64,000 nucleotides of DNA from Dipteris shenzhenensis. Lineage: Eukaryota > Polypodiophyta > Polypodiopsida > Gleicheniales. The stretch is from assembly GCA_047967505.1 (NCBI GenBank), contig CM106540.1. One strand, given 5' to 3'. Positions within the stretch are counted from its first letter, which is position 1, and each line of letters starts with the position of its first letter. A program made the position numbers and the translations under genes. Under the pieces are notes generated by a model. That model searched no databases. It was not told the origin of the DNA and saw only the letters and a program-made list of their open reading frames with translations. This document shows positions 55,568 through 64,000 of the stretch, one piece after another.

Positions 55568-56362
55568 TCTTGTGTTTTCTTTCAATACTCCTTTAGCTTT
55601 TAGCTTTTCCTAGAACTTCTTGAAGCTACCCTTTCAAGAAGTAAAAGAAGTCGAATTTAATAGCATGGAATGTGTCCCTTCCAAATGGAAGACACTACGA
55701 AGAGAGTGAGCAAGAGATAGGAGGGACAGAGCCCAAACATTTATATAAGAATTTTGTATCGAACACCTTTGTATCGAACACCTTAAGGCCACCCAACTCC
55801 ATGGGCGGTTGACATAACTCCCCACAAACCAAACATTGTGCCTCAACTAGTACACCAATCATGCTTTGGAGACAATTCATTATAGACAACGTGAGTGTAG
55901 GGTGGCCCTTAGATGCGTGCTCAATGGAGCGTGGCTCTCAAGGCCAAGGTTACATTAGGAGCAAAGCCAAGGAAGCCAAGGCAAATAATATTATCCGATT
56001 TTTGTCCAAATGAATCCGTCTCAAAACATTAGATACCTATGTACCCAAGGCAATAGGACTCCTTCATGTGCATATCTATAATCACCCACATTGACATCAT
56101 GAAGTTTTCCAAATGAGATCTCAAATAATACAACAGTGAGGCATACTTCCAAATCTCTTCAGTAAGTTATGATTAATGTAATTGTATACATCTAGGAGAA
56201 CTTCTAGCCCCTTGCATAATGGGGTTCTACCTACAGGGAGAAAAGACCAACTTGTAGGGACTCTAAGCAACATGCATAGCCTTGATGGAAGCCAAACACA
56301 CACACCCTAACACCTCTCCGTACACTCACACATAATTTAGCTCTTCACATACATGAATGTGT
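55568..56362. other. Unassigned sequence
   Basis: No domain recognised. It includes a 15-bp direct duplication ('ttgtatcgaacacct', about 55755-55784). Confidence 0.4.
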
Positions 56363-56396
56363 ATACATACATACATACATACATACATACATACAT
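56363..56396. repeat. (ATAC)n microsatellite
   Basis: About eight tetranucleotide units immediately before the palindrome. Confidence 0.92.
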
Positions 56397-56501
56397 GCAT
56401 GCGATCTCCAGCATAGTGCATGCATATATATATATATATATGCATGCACTATATATATATATATATATATATATGCATGCACTATGCTGGAGATCGCATG
56501 C
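56397..56501. repeat. 105-bp near-perfect palindrome
   Basis: The left arm 'gcatgcgatctccagcatag' with 'tgcatgc' and an AT run is the exact reverse complement of the right arm ending at 56501. About 27 bp of unique sequence plus about 18 bp of AT repeat pair on each side; the centre is AT repeats with one stray 'gcatgcact'. It can form a long hairpin or cruciform. Confidence 0.93.
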
Positions 56502-58059
56502 ACAACTAGGGCATGCTGATGCAATGAAGATCCTAACCTAGACAAGAACCTCACAATTAAATACCCTTATGCGAGGTATCAAGGGCTAAATTTTGCCAGT
56601 TGAGGGGCTGATCAATGCCATGCGACATACATTGTCATTTTCATGGACTTGGGTTCTCAGTTCTCTTATCTATCAAAAAATTAAAGACTTTGGTTAAATG
56701 ATCAACTCCTCTCCGATCTTATTCGAGTTTGTTTCTTTTATTAGATCTTCGAATGGTGCTACTCTAGGGTTAGTAGTTCTATAATCATGTGTTCGGCCTC
56801 TCTCATTTAAATAAAGAATACATTTCCAACACAAAAGATTGAAATAATGAGTATAGGCCTATTATATTTGTTATTTTATCTTTCAAAAAGTAATTTTTTT
56901 GTTAAAGTGATCCATACCTCTATGATGTAATAATGTTTCCCCAATTAACATTAGACCTTCCCAATGCTAGAGTTTAAAACTTTGGTTGACCTCTCTCATA
57001 TGCCATAGACCTATTGGTTCTGCCAGCCTGTCTTGTAGGTTTTAGCATATGCCCAAACCCTGGGCACACTAGACATTCATCATTACATAGCGTTGAACCA
57101 GTGTACATTCTATGCTTTTGATTGTTCCCTGATTTGAATACTCTGGTGGCTGTGGTCGTTTTCCACATAGAGGTACTTCTGAAGTTTGAGACACTAATGC
57201 AACTACTAACCTAGAACATAAAGAAAAGCTTTTGCAAAAAATGTGACGCAAGTACCTGACCTTTGGTATTAAAAATTCGCAGACTTCAATCAAGTTAGGC
57301 ATCCCAAAGAAACAAAATTCCTTCAATGCCTCAACCATGTAGAGGCACATCTCAAATTAACCTTGAAAACAGAGCATATGAAAAGATTGTGCTCCCTTGT
57401 TCAACTTTGCTATATGTAGACCCTCTTTGCAAGCTGCGTGGGTGAGTTAAGAAAAAATCTTAAAATAATTCTGCTACCTGTAAACTGGACATTGGTTGTT
57501 TGAATTACATACCGCACTATGTACTAGTTGCTGTACAGACATTTTTTGCCAAACGTTTGAGCATTAACACTGTTTACTTTGTGTTTGAGGATAGACATCC
57601 TTTAAAAGAGATTTCACGATTTGCTAGAAAGCTTTTGCAGATCAGTGCTTTCAAAAACTGTTGTGCTATTTGGGCATGGTCACCCACAAGACCTCTTTGT
57701 TCAGCTTCATGTCTTCTCCAATAGCCATTCAATACAATACTAACTTGCCCTAATACCAAATGCTCAAATAAAGTGCGTGATTATGCTCTCCGATACTCTT
57801 TCTTTTTCTTGTCTACCTGTGTGAAGTACTATTGCAGCCTCAAATGCTGCCTCAGTAACATTCCTCTGGTTCTTGTTCGCATTCATGTAATGCAGACATC
57901 ATGGCTAACACTGTTCTTAATCCATATTTCGTGATCTGGAGGCTGGGAAGAAGTCACCCTAAACAACCATTTTGAAGAAGCATGTGTGAAGCAGTGTTTG
58001 TGACAGGGCATCTGGGCTAAGGGGATGTTGGTATGATAGAGGCCAGTTAGAGACCGCTT
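56502..58059. other. Unassigned intergenic sequence downstream of the PPR gene
   Basis: About 1.6 kb with no recognisable coding region or repeat copy on either strand. Confidence 0.4.
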
Positions 58060-58065
58060 TTTATT
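58060..58065 (-). terminator. Candidate poly(A) signal of the PPR gene
   Basis: AATAAA on the minus strand, about 290 bp past the stop codon of the PPR gene, a normal 3' UTR distance. Plant signals are loose, so this is only a candidate. Confidence 0.45.
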
Positions 58066-58354
58066 GCCCTTCAGATGCACTTCAGATGCACTGTAGGGAA
58101 TGTGTGCCATGTGCCATCAGTTAGTGCCCATGCATAGGTGTTCTGGTCCAGGTGAATCTCTGTCAACCAACCAGTTTCAAGCTCTTTCTGTCAGTGCGTA
58201 GCTTTCTTACAAATAGAACATAAGAGGGAGAACCAATGATTCCAAGTAGAAGAACCACTGATACAAATTAAACCGATTGAAACCCTGTAGAGGTAAGAGC
58301 AAGTTCATTCTGTTCGTCCTAAACATCTTGCAAGGACGCCACCACTGATCAAAC

Positions 58355-60835
58355 CTAGCCTGCCACCATTTGCTTACAGGTTGCAATTGAGCATACCTCC
58401 TTTTGTGGCTTATCTTTCATCATCTGTCTCACTGTGGCAACATCGTCCCACCTACCGGCTCCAGCATAAAGGTGTGATAACAACACATATGGGGAGGTAT
58501 AATCCGAATCTGAGTTGAAAACATGTCCAGCAGCACGTATACCCCTCTCTACATCCAAATGTTTCTTGCATGCACCAAGCAAGGTTGTCCACGATGTAGC
58601 ATCAGGTTGGAATGGCATGCTTTCGATCAAACCCTCCCCGTCTTCCAGCCGACCAGCCCGCACAAGGAGGTCAAGCATGCAGTTGTAATGATCCAGAGTT
58701 GGTCTAATACCATAATGTTGACACATGGAAGAGAAGAACTGTCGGCCCTCGTCCACCAGGCCAGCATAGCTGCAGGCAGAAAGGATGCTGGAGAAAGTGA
58801 ATTGGTCTGGTATGATACCTCCAACTTGCATTTGCTGGAAGAGTTGCATTGATATTTTGCCCTGCCCATGTTGGGCATGTGCTCCAATAATGCAATTCCA
58901 CGATATGACATTTCGCTCGAGCATGATATCAAACACTCTGTGCGCATCCTCCAAACTGCCACACTTGCTGTACATATTAACAAGGGCAGTCCCCAAAACC
59001 AAATCTGACTCCAACGCCATAGCTGTGATGCGTTTATGCATCTGCTTGCCTTCATATAGGACCGCATGGCTTGCACACATGTCAAGAATGATAACGAAGC
59101 TGACCTTATCTGGCATCACACCTTCTATCTCCATTTGTTCAAACAGCTGGAGTGCCTGCTTGCCCTGCTTGTGCTCCGCATATGCTGCAATTAAAGCAGT
59201 CCATGACAATATATCCCGCCTGGGCATGTCCGGAAAAACACTCCGTGCCTCCTTTAGATAGCCACATTTCCCATACATGTTAACAAGGGCAGTAGAAACA
59301 TCAGCGTCAAGCTCAAATTCACTTCCCACAATGCAACTATGAGTCTGCTTGCCTTGACAAAGGGCTGATTGGCTTGCACAGGCCTCAAGCATGCTGACAA
59401 TCGTCACCTTGTCTGGAATCACGCTTTCCATAAGCATTTGTTGAAAATGTTCAAGTGCTGCCTGTCCCTGACCACGCTGGGACAATACTGTAATTATTAC
59501 AGTCCACAATACGACATCACGTTCTGCCATCAGTTCAAACATTTTCAGTGCCTCTTGTAGACTACCGCATTTACCATACATATTTACAAGAGCATTGCCT
59601 ATTGCAATATCTGGCATGAACCCACTGCCTGCAATAGAAGCATGCATCAACTTCCCTTCAGCCAAACCTCCTTGACTTGCACATGCATCGAGGATGCTGA
59701 CCACAGTCACTTTGTTTGCGACCACACATTCCAGCTGCATTTGATGAAACAACTGCACGGCATCCTTGGCCTGCCCATGCTCGCCATGTACTGCAATCAT
59801 AACACTCCAAGAGATGACATCTCGCATGGTCAAGTTGTGGAAAGCCTTGCTTGCCTCCTCCAAACTGCCACATTTTCCGTACATGTGGACAAGAGCAGTT
59901 CCCACAACAACATCTGACGCAAAACCCATGTCCAGTAAGAGGGCGTGTACCTGCCTGCCATCAGCGTGGCCCATAGGGTTGGCACATGCATCCATGATGC
60001 TGAGAACTGTAACTTTGTCCGGAAGGACACCTTCCAGCTGCATCTGTGCAAAAAACCGTATAGCAACCTTGCACAGCCTGTGCTCAGTGTATGCTGCAAT
60101 CACGGCATTCCAAGTGACCACATTCCTCCTTGGCATGTTGTCAAAGATCTTCTTGGCATCCTCCAGACTACAGCACTTGCCATACATATTGACCAACGCA
60201 GTCCCCACAACTACGTCTGGCAAAACGCCACTGCCCACAATGCGGGCGTGCATCCGTTGGCCTTCGGGTAAACCTGCCTGGCTGGCAAACATGGATAGAA
60301 TGGTGACAAACGTGGCCTTATCTGGAACGTTGCCTTCGAAAGACATCTGTTGAAATGAATAAAGGGCCCCTTGCTCCTGCGCGTTCTGGACGTACATGCC
60401 AATGACGATAGCCCACGAAAACACGTTCCTTTCGCGTATATGAGCGAAAAGAGCACAAGCATCCACAGTAGCACCACACTTCCCATACATATATACGAGC
60501 AGGTTACCTAATAATCGGTCATGCTCGTGTCCACTGCGGATGATGAGAGAGTGGACGAACTTGCCCTGCGCCAGAGCTTTAGCGTGCGCAAATTCTCGCA
60601 AGAGAGAGGTAAAAGTGGCGGCATCAAGCTCTATGCTGGCGGAGACCAGCTGATCCAAGGTAACCATCTGATCAATTGAGCGAGTATGGAAGACCCCGAG
60701 TTGTGAGATGGGATTTGGGAAAATTCGGAGAGGACGGAAGAATGTTCGGCCATGGCTACTGTTAAGCTCATGTAAAACTGATCGCGAAACGTTACCCAGC
60801 AACGATCTTTGTATGGCATAGACCCTGCTGCCCAT
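58355..60835 (-). CDS. PLS-class pentatricopeptide repeat protein, E-type (826 aa)
   Basis: Uninterrupted frame. I start at ATG 60835; a longer frame exists only from a GTG at 60919. The N-terminus (MGSRVYAIQRSLLGNVSRSV...) is rich in Arg and Ser and poor in acids, as in a mitochondrial or plastid targeting peptide. Then come six repeats of about 101 residues, each with a (V/L)xMYGKCG-type helix, a V-WNxxI/SWTxxI helix and an F-QMQ-EG-xPD segment: PLS triplets, some 18-20 PPR motifs. The end has an E-like domain ('DATSWTTLLGACKKH', 'YVLLSHLYAGAGRWDDVATV') and stops shortly after, without E+ or DYW. Such proteins bind organelle RNA in a sequence-specific way, and E-type members usually take part in C-to-U editing with a DYW protein acting in trans; the target cannot be read from the sequence. 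A single exon is normal for the family. Confidence 0.9.
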   Translation of the reverse strand: MGSRVYAIQRSLLGNVSRSVLHELNSSHGRTFFRPLRIFPNPISQLGVFHTRSIDQMVTLDQLVSASIELDAATFTSLLREFAHAKALAQGKFVHSLIIRSGHEHDRLLGNLLVYMYGKCGATVDACALFAHIRERNVFSWAIVIGMYVQNAQEQGALYSFQQMSFEGNVPDKATFVTILSMFASQAGLPEGQRMHARIVGSGVLPDVVVGTALVNMYGKCCSLEDAKKIFDNMPRRNVVTWNAVIAAYTEHRLCKVAIRFFAQMQLEGVLPDKVTVLSIMDACANPMGHADGRQVHALLLDMGFASDVVVGTALVHMYGKCGSLEEASKAFHNLTMRDVISWSVMIAVHGEHGQAKDAVQLFHQMQLECVVANKVTVVSILDACASQGGLAEGKLMHASIAGSGFMPDIAIGNALVNMYGKCGSLQEALKMFELMAERDVVLWTVIITVLSQRGQGQAALEHFQQMLMESVIPDKVTIVSMLEACASQSALCQGKQTHSCIVGSEFELDADVSTALVNMYGKCGYLKEARSVFPDMPRRDILSWTALIAAYAEHKQGKQALQLFEQMEIEGVMPDKVSFVIILDMCASHAVLYEGKQMHKRITAMALESDLVLGTALVNMYSKCGSLEDAHRVFDIMLERNVISWNCIIGAHAQHGQGKISMQLFQQMQVGGIIPDQFTFSSILSACSYAGLVDEGRQFFSSMCQHYGIRPTLDHYNCMLDLLVRAGRLEDGEGLIESMPFQPDATSWTTLLGACKKHLDVERGIRAAGHVFNSDSDYTSPYVLLSHLYAGAGRWDDVATVRQMMKDKPQKEVCSIATCKQMVAG

Positions 60836-60953
60836 GCACGCCCCATAAACCACAGTCCTTGCCTGGTGCTCTTCTGTATGCAGTGGGGAATGGTTCTTGG
60901 GAGTCCCATTCCACCGCACACACGAGCATGTTCACCCGCTAAAGGTAGCTTTG

Positions 60954-60961
60954 CCTTTATA
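60954..60961 (-). promoter_or_regulatory. TATA box of the PPR gene
   Basis: TATAAAGG on the minus strand, about 120 bp upstream of ATG 60835. Transcription would start near 60925-60930, leaving a 5' UTR of about 90 bp. It would leave almost none before the GTG at 60919, which supports the start chosen. Confidence 0.6.
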
Positions 60962-62368
60962 CACAGCCACAGCTTTGCATTTGGGTTCACGCGTGGAGGT
61001 TTTGGAGGGAAAACCTGGTTGGTGCTTGATCCGTTCGGTTTTTGCCGATGAAAGTGGTACTTGAGTTGGGTTAAGAACGTCATGAGAAAGTTTGGTTCCT
61101 CTTGAGTAGGGGCCACGTCAAGGATAGCTTGGTTGCAAACCTCAGCTCCCTCTCTAAGGCTGGGTTCCCACCACCCCCCCCCCCGCCATTCAAGGCACTA
61201 TGAAGAAGAGCTGCCATCGTAGTTGTACCCAACAGGAGGGAGAGCCCCGACATTAACATAAAAGATTTGTGTTCGGCCCATGAAGGTTGCCCATTCCATG
61301 GACCAATTTGAGGTTGCTTTTGGCATAGTAATTCATTGTTATTTTGCTTTGGCTCACATTCAAAAGTGACTCACCATTTTATTGCAATCCTAAGGTAACC
61401 TCTAGTTGTAGTACCATTAGTGGGAGTAATTTGGGTTGCAAAGGGGGAGGGGAACCTTTTGGATCCCATACTCCTCCAACTACTACATGATTGGTCCATT
61501 CCATCTCCTCCAACCGCCCCAGCAATCAAAAATTGGTGATGCAACGCTCATATGAACCATCACACCCTGCGGCGGCCATCCTCCAATTCTATTTCCTCGT
61601 CCATGTGCAAGTGGGTGGTCTGAACCCACCCTAAGGGCGGTTAGCCCGCCCAATGTTGGGCAGGGGCGTTTGCCGACGTGTCCGCCATGCAAAGGCACTT
61701 GATTTGCCCTACCAAAGGGGGGGCATCCAAGTTCATGGGCAGCCACTAGCCATACACCATTGCCATAAATGAGCTTCTGTTTTTCTTTATTAGCATTTCC
61801 TCCTAAGAGGGAGTGCTGTAGTGGGGGATTGAAACTCTTTTGTGAATTTTCACTTGTACTTTTTAACAAAATTAACTAAATTGTGTTTTTCAAATTGCCC
61901 TTTATGCAGATAATCCTTAAAATTTTGCCTTTTAATAGCTTTAAAAGATTGTTTGCTTTCTCTTTTACATCTAAAAACCCTTGCTTTAACACTATACTAG
62001 AAGGCAATGCCTACGGGCACTTGTCCACTCTTGTTGTATGCTGCTCCCAAACCCAAAACAAAACACCCCAATAAACCATCTTAGCCACATCCAAAAGTAG
62101 AGATGAACTAGGTTGGCCTTCTCAAATAGTGGTGACAACCAAAGAGGACCAAGAGCAACATCTGAGTATGGAGATGAAGCAAGTCAGCTAGTGAAAAAGG
62201 GTAGTGACCCAGAGGACCAAGGGATCATTTGAATGGGAAAGAGAAATGGGTCAACTAGCCACCATGATGAATGGCAAAAATAGGGACCAAGCCTAAGAGG
62301 GTTGGGGGATGGTGCAAGGAGAGGAGGGGTGGCATTGAGCCTAAGCAACCTCACTCAAGAGTGACAAA
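60962..62368. other. Upstream region of the PPR gene, no further gene seen
   Basis: Contains the PPR promoter side, a poly(C) run near 61170-61182, and an open minus-strand stretch of 128 codons (61483-61869) with no domain or codon bias I trust. Nothing else is recognised before the LTR at 62369. Confidence 0.45.
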
Positions 62369-62720
62369 TGTTGAGATATCGAGCTCCACTCGTGATATGC
62401 CAAGGTGACCGTTGTGCATTTATGTCACCGACTTGTTAGCTGCAGATGCGGTTGGTACACCGCCCACGAATAATAGCTGGATGACAGCTATCCTTATCTA
62501 CTCTAGTTTGTGGCTCAGTTAGTATGCCACCTTAGTTAGCTGAGTTTGGTTTGAGACCCACATATAGGGTTCTTCTATTTCTTTGTACTTGAGTTCTTTT
62601 GGCTTTCACAACTAAGAAGAGGAAAACTGTTTTCAGCCTCCACCTGTGTGTGTATTCCCCCATTGTGTATGTGAGAAAGCAGCAAGTGAGACTCCTTCCC
62701 TCTCTCCCACTATCTTCACA
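62369..62720 (+). repeat. 5' LTR of Copia element F (352 bp)
   Basis: TGTTGAGATATCGAGC...ATCTTCACA, followed by the primer site. Same length as the LTR of D (42827-43178) and nearly identical to it. TATA-like 'cacatatagggttc' in the middle. Confidence 0.93.
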
Positions 62721-62733
62721 TGGTATCAGAGCC
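62721..62733 (+). promoter_or_regulatory. Primer-binding site of element F
   Basis: TGGTATCAGAGCC directly after the LTR, complementary to the 3' end of initiator tRNA-Met. Confidence 0.95.
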
Positions 62734-63262
62734 TGGTTCGTGGTAAGGAGCTCAAGAAAGCAAACCAAGTTCGCGGTGTCCTGGTAAGAGGACCAGTGTT
62801 GCTTTCCTTTTTCGAGTTTGGAAGCAAATCTCTGTAGGTAGCACAGCCGGAAGTGCAAGAGTGCATTGTCTCAGATTGAGACGCCCTTCGCAGTGTGGCG
62901 AGAGGGCAGTATATGCTACGAGAGATGGCAAAGCCCTTGGTGACTTTATTTTTCTGATTCGAGGCCATTTCGGGGCCGTTTTGAAGGCAGAAGTTCTTCG
63001 CAGGGACTCAGAAAAAGGCCCTGTTTTTGCTATGCGACCACTACTCTGCAGGTCAGTGAAAAGTTGCCACAGAAATTGCATCGTATGCCTATGCATAGAG
63101 ATATTGGGAGTTGCAGAATCATCCTTGTTTCCTATTGATGCAAAATCATCACTAGAAAGTGACTGTGTGGTCAAATACCACTTTCGTCAGTTTTGCAGAT
63201 CTGCCCCTGTGAGACAAAAGCTGTGTTTTTTGCAGTGACATAATATTTTGCAGTGTTCTGTA
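62734..63262 (+). other. 5' leader of element F
   Basis: A 529-bp leader, closely similar to the leader of A2 (17031-17596), with the differences spread evenly and a deletion near its end. Confidence 0.8.
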
Positions 63263-64000
63263 ATGGCGTCTGATTCTCTCTCACAGATTGTCACTGAAAA
63301 GCTTGACAAGAACAACTTCCAGGCATGGAAGTTTAGAATGACGAATTTCCTTATGGGAAAAGGCTATTGGGAGTTCATTACAGGAAATAAAGAAGAACCA
63401 GTTCTTCCTAATGTTCCCAATCAACAGGAAATGCAGGCATTTAAAGGATGGCATGAGAGAGCCAGAAGAGTTATGTACTGGCTTTCTATCAGTATTTCGG
63501 ATTCTATGATTGTGCATATTCAAGATGCAAGTACACCAAAGGAGGCATGGGATACTTTGGCAAAAATGTACAGCACAAACACGTAAGCAAGGAAAATGCA
63601 GCTCAAGCAGGAGTTGCACAATGTGCAGAGAGAAAATATGAGCATCAATGACTACCACATGAAGGTGAAGAAAATTGCAGATGCACTTGCTTCCATTGGG
63701 TCGCCAGTGGAAGATGATGATCTAGTTTCTGTGACCTTGAATGGTCTAGGAAAGGATTATGCATAGTTCCGGACATCCATTGCCGTCCGTGAAAAATTTC
63801 TTGATTTTGAGGAGTTGTTTGCTCTTCTAATTTCTGAAGAGCAGAGAAATGGTGGTGCATCTTCTTCGGGAGGAACTTCAAAAGAAACTGTCTTCTACTC
63901 AAATGCTGGAAGAGGTCGAGGCAGAGGTAGAGGAGGCCGATCCGGAGGCCGTGGTAGAAATCAGAATATGCAGCAAACTCAAGAAAACCAGTCCTTTGGA
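63263..64000 (+). pseudogene. gag: Copia element F: gag, cut by window end
   Basis: Starts at ATG 63263 ('MASDSLSQIVTEKLDKNNFQ'), parallel to A2 gag. Motifs 'AWKFRMTNFLMGKG', 'DSMIVHIQDASTPKEAWDTL' and 'VSVTLNGLGKDYA' are kept, then an RG-rich basic stretch. In-frame stops at 63584-63586 (TAA) and 63764-63766 (TAG, where A2 has CAG for Gln). The sequence runs off the window before the zinc knuckle, so pol cannot be judged. Confidence 0.92.

Noticed and set aside
58523-60486. Open frames antisense to or in other frames of the PPR gene (for example 59766-60353)
   Set aside because: They are shadows of the repeated PPR codons and carry no domain of their own.
60836-60919. Longer PPR frame starting upstream of ATG 60835
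   Set aside because: The first codon is GTG, the extra 28 residues are not PPR-like, and the TATA box would leave almost no 5' UTR.
61483-61869. 128-codon open frame on the minus strand
   Set aside because: No recognised motif, unusual Gly/His/Pro mix, no promoter or copies; likely chance.

Overview
The window is nuclear DNA of a land plant, dominated by retrotransposon wreckage. I see no bacterial or organellar genes. The one convincing host gene is an uninterrupted pentatricopeptide repeat (PPR) gene of the PLS class (minus strand, 58355-60835). Its 'MYGKCGS' style repeats and single-exon layout recall the large PPR families of ferns, lycophytes and mosses. Together with the retroelement density, this leads me to infer a large-genome seed-free plant, perhaps a fern; the species cannot be fixed from sequence alone.

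Layout. 1-1130: nothing recognisable. 1.13-8.75 kb: a complex tandem array carrying decayed Ty3/Gypsy pol ends. 8.76-11.9 kb: 5'-truncated Ty1/Copia element A1 (+) with its 3' LTR. 12.07-16.72 kb: Copia element C (-), nearly complete but lacking its 5' LTR. 16.72-21.96 kb: Copia element A2 (+), inserted in the leader of C, with the only open gag-pol (1451 aa); its 3' LTR breaks off after 54 bp. 21.96-26.0 kb: decayed Copia element B (+). 27.5-28.4 kb: an LTR, a Gypsy RT scrap (-) and a large TG/GA/CAGA microsatellite. 30.4-34.24 kb: Copia element B' (+), fused in frame to a Ty3/Gypsy element (34.24-41.3 kb). That Gypsy element has lost the RT palm and RNase H and carries an unrecognised coding region after integrase. 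42.3-44.7 kb: Gypsy RNase H scrap (-) and Copia element D (-). 44.7-46.8 kb: a non-coding LTR-element remnant. 46.8-47.9 kb: LINE RT and Gypsy fragments (-). 49.6-52.3 kb: Copia element C2 (+), carrying a CACTA-type MITE. 52.3-58 kb: mostly unrecognised, with a possible Gypsy gag relic, an endonuclease-like relic and a 105-bp palindrome. 58.36-60.84 kb: the PPR gene with a TATA box and a poly(A) signal. 62.37-64 kb: 5' LTR, primer site and gag of another A-family element (F), cut by the window edge.

The elements share a primer-binding site matching the 3' end of initiator tRNA-Met, and Copia polyproteins run gag, protease, integrase, RT, RNase H. Most are dead, and many nonsense codons look like C-to-T changes of CAA, CAG or CGA, as expected from long-term cytosine methylation. 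The most novel item is the unassigned coding region after the Gypsy integrase (38.46-41.28 kb); a second, inverted copy of its 3' end lies at 47.66-47.94 kb.
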